Shown here: positions 8,650 to 14,553 of the stretch, piece after piece
How positions within the stretch are numbered: position 1 is the first letter of the stretch
How the letters are laid out: the number at the start of each line of letters is the position of its first letter
Assembly: GCF_000012625.1 (NCBI RefSeq)
Contig: NC_007516.1
Coordinates: 1,178,001-1,242,000 of the forward strand
DNA length: 64,000 nucleotides
Reading direction: 5' to 3'
Source of the DNA: Synechococcus sp. CC9605
GTDB taxonomy: Bacteria > Cyanobacteriota > Cyanobacteriia > PCC-6307 > Cyanobiaceae
Translations under genes and position numbers: made by a program
The notes under the pieces: generated by a model
Told to the model about the DNA's origin: nothing
What the model saw: only the letters and a program-made list of their open reading frames with translations
The model's database searches: none

Positions 8650-9621
8650 TTACTGCCCCTGCTGCCGATGGTTTGATGGCCCCAGTGATGCGTTGATCAG
8701 ATCGTTCGACAACATCCAGAGCATCGTCGATTTGTCGCTGTCAGTTGCTTCCTCGGAGGGTTCCGTTGGTTTGAATTGATGCCGGCCAGGGCCCAGCAGC
8801 GCATTGCTCCAGTAGCTGAATCCCGGCTGGTGAAGCTGTTCATCGATGAGCTGCACCAGCAGTTCCCCAGCCCGCTCAACGTTTTCCGTCAATCGCAAAA
8901 GATCCCGGGCGATCAATCCGAACAAGGCTTGCCCCAGGGGATTGGCTTGGCGACTGTTCCTGAAAAATCCCCCTGTCATCCGTGGAATCACAAGCCCTGG
9001 ACTCCAGGCCACGACAGGCAGCTCAGGACGTTGTCGGTGGATCTGCAGGGCCATCAGCAGATTGCAGAGCTTGCTGTCTTTGTAGGCCTTGTCTGCATTG
9101 AACGGACTTTCTCCATCCACCATCGGGGCCCCGGGACCCTGGCGCAGTCCCTTCAGCATGCCGAGGCCGGCAGGCTTCCCAACCCGTCCTCCGCCCGTGG
9201 TTGGGTTGTGCACCTCAGAGGCGGTGATCACCAGGGCACGGGTTTGCTCTTTTAATTCTTCAGCCAACAGTTGATGGGCCAGGTGGTTCACCGCAAAAGT
9301 GAGTTCAATGCCCTGTGCGCTCCAGCGGGGGGAGTCATGGCCGGCGTATTGCAACCCAGCATTTAGCACCAGTGCATCGAATGGCGTCCCGTCACAGCAG
9401 AGTTCTTCAATCGCTCTGGCGACGGACGCAAGGTCAGCCAGGTCGGCGATACACGTCTCCACGGAATCCGAAAGAGCCTTGCGGGTTCGTTCGGCTCGTT
9501 CTGCATTGCGGCAAACAACGGTGATTGCATCACCGCGGGCCAGCAGGATCTTTGCCGCTTCAAGGCCAATACCGCTGCTGGCACCGGTGATCAGAACGCG
9601 GCGCTTTTTAGCCGTCGTCAT
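8650..9621 (-). CDS. Short-chain dehydrogenase/reductase, protochlorophyllide-reductase-like
   Basis: 323 residues from MTTAKKRR. Classical SDR fold: the nucleotide motif GASSGIG is near residue 13, NAG is in VLNAGLQYAG, and the catalytic YxxxK lies in AYKDSKLCNLLM. That last segment closely resembles light-dependent protochlorophyllide oxidoreductase and retinol-dehydrogenase-like SDRs. It is probably an NADP(H) oxidoreductase. True LPOR normally also has conserved Cys residues at the pigment site that I cannot confirm here, so I do not call it por. Ten further codons are open upstream. The start overlaps the next gene's stop by 14 bp. Confidence 0.85.
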   Translation of the reverse strand: MTTAKKRRVLITGASSGIGLEAAKILLARGDAITVVCRNAERAERTRKALSDSVETCIADLADLASVARAIEELCCDGTPFDALVLNAGLQYAGHDSPRWSAQGIELTFAVNHLAHQLLAEELKEQTRALVITASEVHNPTTGGGRVGKPAGLGMLKGLRQGPGAPMVDGESPFNADKAYKDSKLCNLLMALQIHRQRPELPVVAWSPGLVIPRMTGGFFRNSRQANPLGQALFGLIARDLLRLTENVERAGELLVQLIDEQLHQPGFSYWSNALLGPGRHQFKPTEPSEEATDSDKSTMLWMLSNDLINASLGPSNHRQQGQ

Positions 9622-10405
9622 GGAGCTTGAACACATAGAGATCCCCGTCACGATCGCTCACCACGTACAACCTGTTTCGATCAGGATCGAAGGCAACACC
9701 CTCCGGTTTTCGGATCCGTTTTGGCTTGTCTCCCGTGCTGATGGTGAGATCGAGGCGTTGAAGCACAGTGTCGCGTGCCCAGTCGTATTGGAACAGGCAC
9801 CGGCCCTTGTCGCTCACAATCCAGAGGGTGTCGCTGCTGCTGTCGTAGCTCAGGCTCGAGAAATCCAGCTTCTCGGCCTTCAGTTCGGGGTGGATGAACC
9901 CTTGGCTGGGCTGCAGCTCGCGTGTGGAGATGATTGTCGTGAGCGAGGAATCCAGTTCAATCAGCAGACCGGGCTGGTGCTCTTTCACCACAAACACATG
10001 GTCGTTGCTGGTGTTCACAGTGATGCCCTCCAAGCCGTTGTTGTCAGGAGGGTCGGGGAAATGGTGCGCAATCGTGTCGTAGTTGGTCATGGCTGACAGG
10101 GGGCATCGAGAGCGTTCCCTTCGGGTGTTCAGATCCACCACCACCAAAGAATTGCTTCCCTCCTGCACCACGAGCAGCTCGCTGTCATCGCCACGGATTG
10201 CAATGCCCTCCAAGTCGTCGAGGCCGATGAAGAACGAGTCCCTCACCGACACTCTGCCTTTGAGATCCAGACGAAAAATCGCCTTGGTGTCATCGCTGAC
10301 GGTGTAGAGCGCTGAGCCATCTCCGTTCAACGTCAGCCCGGATGGTTCATTCAGGCCGAGGCCTGGGTCTCGAATCCGGTGACGGTGCAGCAGCTCGAGG
10401 CGCAT
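9608..10405 (-). CDS. SdiA-regulated/YjiK-like beta-propeller protein
   Basis: 265 residues from the ATG at 10405, which has GAGG 9 bases upstream. The frame is open to 10495. Repeated blades of the type LTLNGDGSALYTVSDDTKAI and GVAFDPDRNRLYVVSDRDGD indicate a propeller like the SdiA-regulated/YjiK or esterase-like phytase families. No signal peptide is seen with this start. Biochemical function is unknown. It shares 14 bp with the SDR downstream, suggesting coupled translation, and is divergent from the LOG-family gene. Confidence 0.7.
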   Translation of the reverse strand: MRLELLHRHRIRDPGLGLNEPSGLTLNGDGSALYTVSDDTKAIFRLDLKGRVSVRDSFFIGLDDLEGIAIRGDDSELLVVQEGSNSLVVVDLNTRRERSRCPLSAMTNYDTIAHHFPDPPDNNGLEGITVNTSNDHVFVVKEHQPGLLIELDSSLTTIISTRELQPSQGFIHPELKAEKLDFSSLSYDSSSDTLWIVSDKGRCLFQYDWARDTVLQRLDLTISTGDKPKRIRKPEGVAFDPDRNRLYVVSDRDGDLYVFKLHDDG

Positions 10406-10506
10406 CGAGGTCATCCTCACAGGGACCCATTCCCGGTAATTCTTGATGCTTGGCTCGTTTTTGCCAGCCATTGCAGGTGAGGATGAGGGGATCACGGCCA
10501 GGCGCC

Positions 10507-11061
10507 ATGAATCGGATCGCTGTGTATTGCGGCTCCTCGAGCGGCGACTCGAGCGGCGACTCGAGCCTGTTCAAACGTGCTGCCACTGAGCTGGGTGCAC
10601 TGATTGCCTCCCAGGGCATGGCCCTGGTTTACGGCGGTGCTCGCATTGGCCTAATGGGCGCTGTTGCTGATGCAGCTTTGGCCTCTGGAGGGAAGGTGAT
10701 CGGGGTGATTCCCGAGGCGCTAACGCAGGATGAAGTGGTGCACACCGGTTTGACCCATCTCGAGGTTGTGGCATCGATGCACGAGCGCAAAGCGCGGATG
10801 CTCGATCTGGCCGATGCAGCCGTTGCCATGCCCGGAGGCCTGGGGACCCTCGACGAGTTGTTTGAAGCTTTGACCTGGGCTCAGCTTCGTTTTCATGCCA
10901 AGCCGATCGGCATGCTCAACATCGATGGCTACTTCGATGCGCTGCTTGGCTTTCTGGATCACAGCGTTGCGACGGGATTTCTTTCGGAGCGGAATCGCGA
11001 GCTCCTCCTGGATGCAACAACGCCAGAATTGCTCATCTATCGACTCCTCAACGCGTCCTGA
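10507..11061 (+). CDS. LOG-family protein (TIGR00730; cytokinin-riboside monophosphate phosphoribohydrolase type)
   Basis: 184 residues from MNRIAVYCGSSS. LOG proteins are Rossmann-fold phosphoribohydrolases that release the base from nucleoside monophosphates. The hallmark PGGLGTLDELFEALTWAQ (PGGxGTxxE) is present, with SMHERKARM before it. Near the N-terminus, a 12-bp in-frame duplication turns the usual short loop after CGSSSG into GDSSGDSS. The stop codon shares a base with the ATG of the following SDR (TGATG), so the two are translationally coupled. Physiological substrate is unproven. Confidence 0.88.
   Translation: MNRIAVYCGSSSGDSSGDSSLFKRAATELGALIASQGMALVYGGARIGLMGAVADAALASGGKVIGVIPEALTQDEVVHTGLTHLEVVASMHERKARMLDLADAAVAMPGGLGTLDELFEALTWAQLRFHAKPIGMLNIDGYFDALLGFLDHSVATGFLSERNRELLLDATTPELLIYRLLNAS
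10536..10566 (+). repeat. 12-bp in-frame tandem repeat in the LOG-family gene
   Basis: CTCGAGCGGCGA occurs twice (10536-10547 and 10548-10559) and is followed by a partial third copy, CTCGAGC. It encodes repeated Ser-Gly-Asp-Ser next to the nucleotide-binding loop. It looks like a slippage-generated duplication. Confidence 0.85.
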
Positions 11062-11756
11062 TGCAACGCACGGTTTTGCTCACCGGAGCCAGTCGTGGCA
11101 TCGGACGTTCCATCGCCAGACGGCTGCTCAAGGATGGTCACCGCCTCAGCCTTGGGCTGCGGGATCCGGAGGCTATTAGGAGAACAGATCTAGACGGCGA
11201 GACGGTGTTGCTTCACGCCTACGACGCCAGCGATCCAGGGAGTGCTGAAACCTGGGTCAGTGCCACCGATCGTCAATGGGGTGGCATCGACACCGTGATT
11301 CATTGCGCAGGGATTCTGCATCGAACACCGCTGTTGTTTGCCGATGGCGAAGAGCAGCAGCTTGATGAACTCTGGGCAATCAACGTCAAGGGGCCCTGGT
11401 GGCTCACCCGCGCAGCCTGGTCGCACCTGGTGGCCAGTGGCCATGGACGAATCCAGGTGCTGGTGTCAATGAGTGGCAAGCGCGTCAAAGGTCGAATGGC
11501 GGGCTACCCCGTCAGCAAATTCGCCTTGATGGGGCTCTGTCAGAGCATGCGCAATGAAGGTTGGGACAAAGGGATTCGGGTGACCGCCATCTGTCCCAGT
11601 TGGGTCAACACCGATATGGCTCGTGCGGTGACGGCCGTTGAACCTGCCGCGATGACCCAACCCGAGGATCTTGCGTCTCTCTCGAGCAGCCTGTTGTCGA
11701 TGCCCAACGCCGCCGTTCCGTTCGAGTTGGCGATGAATTGCTCGCTCGAAACCTGA
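11061..11756 (+). CDS. Short-chain dehydrogenase/reductase
   Basis: 231 residues. Classical SDR: GASRGIG near residue 8, the NAG-equivalent region IHCAGIL, catalytic Ser in VSMSG, and YPVSK as the catalytic YxxxK. Likely an NAD(P)H-dependent oxidoreductase acting on a carbonyl; the substrate cannot be read from the sequence. The start overlaps the LOG stop by one base. It is unrelated in detail to the POR-like SDR at 8650-9621. Confidence 0.85.
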   Translation: MQRTVLLTGASRGIGRSIARRLLKDGHRLSLGLRDPEAIRRTDLDGETVLLHAYDASDPGSAETWVSATDRQWGGIDTVIHCAGILHRTPLLFADGEEQQLDELWAINVKGPWWLTRAAWSHLVASGHGRIQVLVSMSGKRVKGRMAGYPVSKFALMGLCQSMRNEGWDKGIRVTAICPSWVNTDMARAVTAVEPAAMTQPEDLASLSSSLLSMPNAAVPFELAMNCSLET

Positions 11757-11801
11757 ATCTTCCGGTGAGGTCGATGTCGCCTTCAGATGATGTCGCTATG
11801 G

Positions 11802-12113
11802 ATGACTCAGCGTCCGTGCCCTGCGATGTGTCTTCTGGCGGCGATTGGCCTGCTGGCACCACGCCTGGTTTTGGTGTTGATGTGGATGATCAACAGCAGC
11901 TTCGTGCTGCAACCTTTCAGTGCAACCAGTGTTCCTAATCCGGTGCTGCCTGTTCTTGGACTCCTGTTTCTCCCCACCACAACCCTCGGCTATTGCTGGG
12001 CTGTGTCCTCGTTCGGAGGTGTCTCGTCGTTCAGTGGCCTGTTGGTGGTGTTGATCGGACTGATCATTGACTTCGGCTTGATCGGTAATGGCCGTGGTGC
12101 TGTTCGTCGTTGA
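11802..12113 (+). CDS. Small conserved membrane protein
   Basis: 103 residues from MTQRPCPAMC. Three hydrophobic segments are visible (LLAAIGLLAPRLVLVLMWMI, VLPVLGLLFLPTTTLGYCW and GLLVVLIGLIIDFGLI). There is no family name I can give. The pattern of a helix followed by an NPVLP turn and a second helix resembles small cyanobacterial inner-membrane proteins. The end overlaps the HIT-family gene's start region by 4 bp. Confidence 0.7.
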   Translation: MTQRPCPAMCLLAAIGLLAPRLVLVLMWMINSSFVLQPFSATSVPNPVLPVLGLLFLPTTTLGYCWAVSSFGGVSSFSGLLVVLIGLIIDFGLIGNGRGAVRR

Positions 12114-12577
12114 AGATCAACCCCGTGGATAACTGCGCCATCTGTCAGCTGCATCTCGACCCACAAGCGCAAGAGCGGTATGAGATTCAGCGTTCTGAAC
12201 TCTGGGTCTTGCGCCATCACCCCGACCCAGCACCTCTGCCTGGCTGGCTTCTGTTGGATTCACTGAGGCACTGTTCCGGGCCCGTGGATTTCACGGAGGC
12301 CGAGGCTTCCGGTTGGGGCAGCGCAGTGCGCGATGCAAGTGATCTCGTGAAACAGATCACCGGATGCGAACGCGTGTATGCCATTGCCTTCGGTGAGGGA
12401 GCCCAGCACCTTCATCTGCATCTCATTCCGCGCCATCTGAATGAGCCGGCCTCCAAGGCCTGGGCGGTTGCAGACTTATACAGGGCGATGGATCGTGGGG
12501 ATCGAGCTGCTGCCGATCCTGATGCTGTGGCCGCGATGGTTCAACGCTGCCGTGCGTTGATCAGCGTTCCAGATTGA
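12110..12577 (+). CDS. HIT-family hydrolase
   Basis: 155 residues if started at the TTG at 12110, or 150 from the in-frame GTG at 12125. The histidine triad appears as QHLHLHLIPR, the active-site signature of HIT nucleotide hydrolases and transferases. A CAIC motif near the N-terminus matches members that bind zinc there. Typical substrates are dinucleoside polyphosphates or aminoacyl-AMP. It is convergent with the next gene and overlaps it by 17 bp. Confidence 0.85.
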   Translation: MKINPVDNCAICQLHLDPQAQERYEIQRSELWVLRHHPDPAPLPGWLLLDSLRHCSGPVDFTEAEASGWGSAVRDASDLVKQITGCERVYAIAFGEGAQHLHLHLIPRHLNEPASKAWAVADLYRAMDRGDRAAADPDAVAAMVQRCRALISVPD

Positions 12578-12983
12578 AACGTTTGTGTGTCTTGGTGCTG
12601 TTGGCGCCTTGCTTGAAATTGCCCAAGGGCCAGCCGAGGTGCCTGAGATGGTTCACCGTGTTCTGCGATGCGGTGAAGCAGTTTTCGCTGTAACTGCTGG
12701 CAATTCCGATCTCTTTGAGGGTGAGCAGCAGCAACCTTTGCTCCCGTCGTGTGCCCCGCCGGCTCGCGAGCAGCACGAAGTCGCGTTCGTGAAGTTGTTC
12801 GGTGATCGAATCGATGTTGTCGGAATAACCCAAGGAGAGGGTCTGATCAATGGCGCGATAGGCGGTGTAGATCCTTCCCTCAGGATTGGTCTCAAGGGTT
12901 TGAACCCTTTCGCTCAGGGCGATGACGGCGTCCATCACGGGTGCTTGAAGCGCCTGCTCGATCTGTTCAAGCTGCACAATCAC
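12561..12983 (-). CDS. Hypothetical protein, 140 aa, partner of an RHH-like protein
   Basis: Unrecognised. A helical N-terminus MIVQLEQIEQALQAPVMDAV is followed by a mixed basic region with SRRGTRREQRLLLLTLKEIG, and the C-terminus is basic. The GTG start at 12983 overlaps the stop of the upstream RHH-like gene (GTGA), so the pair is translationally coupled. A small DNA-binding protein followed by an overlapping partner resembles toxin-antitoxin architecture. However, no known toxin motif is visible, so that remains speculation. Confidence 0.6.
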   Translation of the reverse strand: MIVQLEQIEQALQAPVMDAVIALSERVQTLETNPEGRIYTAYRAIDQTLSLGYSDNIDSITEQLHERDFVLLASRRGTRREQRLLLLTLKEIGIASSYSENCFTASQNTVNHLRHLGWPLGNFKQGANSTKTHKRFNLER

Positions 12984-13216
12984 AACCCTCCCACGGCCAA
13001 ACGTTCATCACAGGCAGCGTCGTAGGCGCGGATTGCTGCGCTTGGAATGGAGCCATTGCTCTTGAGTTGGCGCACCGACAGCTCCACGCACTGCAGTACA
13101 ACGCTGGTGAGCTCACGTCCTTCGCACAGGGCCCAGCCGCGAAGAAGAACATGAAGGCTCGGTGGAACGGAGACCGTGAGCTTGACCTGGGTCTCTCGGG
13201 TGGAGGTTTTGATCAT
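12980..13216 (-). CDS. Ribbon-helix-helix-like small DNA-binding protein
   Basis: 78 residues. The N-terminal beta strand VKLTVSVPPSLHVLLRGWA followed by two helices (ALCEGRELTSVVLQ and onward) fits a CopG/Arc-type ribbon-helix-helix fold. It starts with ATG at 13216. An imperfect inverted repeat lies 26-59 bases upstream and could be its own operator. It is coupled by a 4-base overlap to the downstream hypothetical gene. Autoregulation is inferred from layout only. Confidence 0.6.
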   Translation of the reverse strand: MIKTSTRETQVKLTVSVPPSLHVLLRGWALCEGRELTSVVLQCVELSVRQLKSNGSIPSAAIRAYDAACDERLAVGGL

Positions 13217-13241
13217 GACCCGTCTGCAGCCGGAGCGTCCC

Positions 13242-13275
13242 TAAGGTAGCTCAAGAGTTACTGTTGAGCAACTTA
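13242..13275. promoter_or_regulatory. Imperfect inverted repeat upstream of the RHH-like gene
   Basis: GCTCAA (13249-13254) is matched by TTGAGC (13264-13269). An outer TAAG/CTTA pair (13242-13245 and 13272-13275) extends the symmetry across a small internal loop. It sits just upstream of the minus-strand RHH-like start codon. That is the position expected for an autoregulatory operator, although a transcript hairpin is also possible. The rest of 13217-13493 holds no convincing gene. Confidence 0.4.
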
Positions 13276-13493
13276 AGGGTGTATCAAGGGCATTTTCCTG
13301 GTTGCTGTTGGATTGCTCCAAGGTATTGCTAGACCCTGTGGCGTGACCGCCAGGGCTGCTGCTCGTGTCCCTGAGTCATGGGCCACTTCTGTAAGGAAGG
13401 AGGTCTGAACTATCTGGCAGTAATTGTTGTGTCTCTCTGACATCAATCCGGCCTTGCTTGGTTTGCCGTGTTTCGTTGACGAGGTGTTTCCAG

Positions 13494-13979
13494 ATGTCGA
13501 TTTTTCATCGCTCTGGTGAAGCTTCTTTTATGCAAAATCCGCGTAACTATGGATATGATGTTGTTTTAAAAGCGTCGACTTCGATGGGCACCGCTTCTGT
13601 TCAGGCTGACAAGGTCGTTAACGTCAGAATGTCTGAATCAGAGCACACTCTGTTGAAGGCATATTGCGCTTCGCTGAACCGCAGCATGCAAGACGTCTTG
13701 CGCGATTTTGCATTGATGGAAATCCAAAAGCAACATAACTTTTGCCGCATCGTGCGATCATTGATGGAAGAGCACGGCGTCGATCAGGATCCCCGAGCGA
13801 AGAAGCCCTGCGCTGGCTATTCTTGTTACTACTGCCGTCACGCAGAAGCCTGCAAGGATGGTGAAACTAATTTGCTCTTCATTCCTCGCCAAGAATTGCG
13901 TGAAATGGTAACTGAGGAATGTTCATATATTTTGAATTTCTACGGCAGCAGCATCGAGGCTCCCATCCGGGTGGGCTAA
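13494..13979 (+). CDS. RHH-like protein with C-terminal Cys cluster, AT-richer than neighbours
   Basis: 161 residues from ATG 13494. The segment KVVNVRMSESEHTLLKAYCA followed by LNRSMQDVLRDFALMEIQKQ fits a ribbon-helix-helix domain (about residues 43-80). A Cys/His cluster, CAGYSCYYCRHAEAC, follows at about residues 110-124 and may bind zinc or a cluster. The N-terminal 40 residues are low complexity. Base composition is visibly more AT-rich than flanking genes, suggesting transfer or relaxed constraint. A regulatory role is inferred from the RHH-like region only. Confidence 0.6.
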   Translation: MSIFHRSGEASFMQNPRNYGYDVVLKASTSMGTASVQADKVVNVRMSESEHTLLKAYCASLNRSMQDVLRDFALMEIQKQHNFCRIVRSLMEEHGVDQDPRAKKPCAGYSCYYCRHAEACKDGETNLLFIPRQELREMVTEECSYILNFYGSSIEAPIRVG

Positions 13980-14104
13980 TCGAGTTTCAGCCCTTCTGTC
14001 TCTTCATCCACCGAGGAACGAGCCTTTTCGTCAAGAAGTTGATCCAGGCCGTTTAAGCAGGATTTATTTCGAGTCTCGAGCGCAATTTGTGGATGTCGAG
14101 AAAT
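13976..14104 (-). CDS. Possible 42-aa protein with a non-standard (ATT) start
   Basis: An open frame on the minus strand ends with TAG at 13976-13978 and reads SRHPQIALETRNKSCLNG and DQLLDEKARSSVDEETEGLK, a plausible helical acidic protein. No ATG, GTG or TTG is in frame before an upstream TGA. The ATT at 14104 has AAGGGG about 10 bases upstream. It could be a real gene with a rare start codon, the remnant of a longer gene, or chance. It overlaps the convergent Cys-cluster gene by 4 bases. Confidence 0.25.
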   Translation of the reverse strand: MSRHPQIALETRNKSCLNGLDQLLDEKARSSVDEETEGLKLD

Positions 14105-14145
14105 CTGACCACTACCCCTTCAAAAAACCGGACGATTCGGCTCAT

Positions 14146-14251
14146 AGTGACTTCGTCAAGTCGCTAATCAGGCTTGGAAGCCGGACAGAGCGATGTCCGG
14201 CGCGTTGGTGTTTGACTCCTGCTGGGCAAGAGTCAAACACCTTTCTTTCTT
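14146..14251 (+). ncRNA. Candidate structured small RNA: three tandem hairpins ending in an intrinsic terminator
   Basis: Three stem-loops follow each other on the plus strand. 14146-14165 has an 8-bp stem (one G-U pair) and a 4-nt loop. 14180-14201 has a perfect 8-bp stem GCCGGACA/TGTCCGGC and a 6-nt loop. 14207-14241 has a perfect 12-bp stem GGTGTTTGACTC/GAGTCAAACACC and an 11-nt loop, followed by TTTCTTTCTT. The last has the form of a rho-independent terminator. No protein gene fits here. It could be a free-standing sRNA, or the structured 3' end of the Cys-cluster gene mRNA about 170 nt upstream. Confidence 0.5.
14207..14251 (+). terminator. Strong intrinsic terminator
   Basis: A perfect 12-bp stem (14207-14218 with 14230-14241) with an 11-nt loop, followed by a T-rich tract. 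It would end plus-strand transcripts from the 13.5-14.2 kb patch before the minus-strand tRNA-Ser. Confidence 0.75.
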
Positions 14252-14408
14252 AAGAAATTTGGTTGTGTATCTCGGCGACCGGATTTGTCGGTCAATGTAA
14301 TTAGGTGGTCGAATCGCTCCGGTGGTGCATCACCGTCGGCCACACAACATTCACAAATTGATATTGAGACGATCGATCATCGAGATCGACGTTTCAGCTG
14401 GTTCAAAA

Positions 14409-14495
14409 CGGAGAGGGTGGGATTCGAACCCACGGTGCCCGTGAAGACACGCTGGTTTTCAAGACCAGAGCCATAAACCACTCGACCACCTCTCC
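14409..14495 (-). tRNA. tRNA-Ser(UGA)
   Basis: 87-nt cloverleaf on the minus strand. The acceptor GGAGAGG pairs with CCTCTCC, with discriminator G. The anticodon loop CTTGAAA sits within the CTGGT/ACCAG stem, giving anticodon TGA. The long variable arm and the GGTTCGAATCC T-arm are class II features of a serine tRNA. No CCA is encoded. It lies downstream of nrdJ on the same strand, separated by 58 bp that contain two overlapping hairpins. Confidence 0.95.
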
Positions 14496-14498
14496 AGA

Positions 14499-14540
14499 GG
14501 GTGTCAGGTGCCCCGCAGGACACCCGATAACTGTATCGGG
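14499..14540 (-). promoter_or_regulatory. Two overlapping, mutually exclusive hairpins between nrdJ and tRNA-Ser
   Basis: GGGTGTC (14499-14505) pairs with GACACCC (14519-14525). CCCGATA (14523-14529) pairs with TATCGGG (14534-14540). The two stems share bases 14523-14525, so both cannot form fully together. There is no T-tract. This could affect read-through from nrdJ into the tRNA or mark a processing site; the function is unproven. Confidence 0.4.
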
Positions 14541-14553
14541 ACGTGCTCCCAGT

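Noticed and set aside
12561-13216. Named toxin-antitoxin pair (for example relBE or vapBC)
   Set aside because: The partner protein shows no catalytic residues or length typical of known toxins, so only the RHH-like feature is reported.
13378-13440. 20-aa frame containing a strong AAGGAGGT Shine-Dalgarno-like string at 13397-13404
   Set aside because: The string is inside the short frame and no start codon with an extended frame follows it. The peptide is too short to support as a gene.
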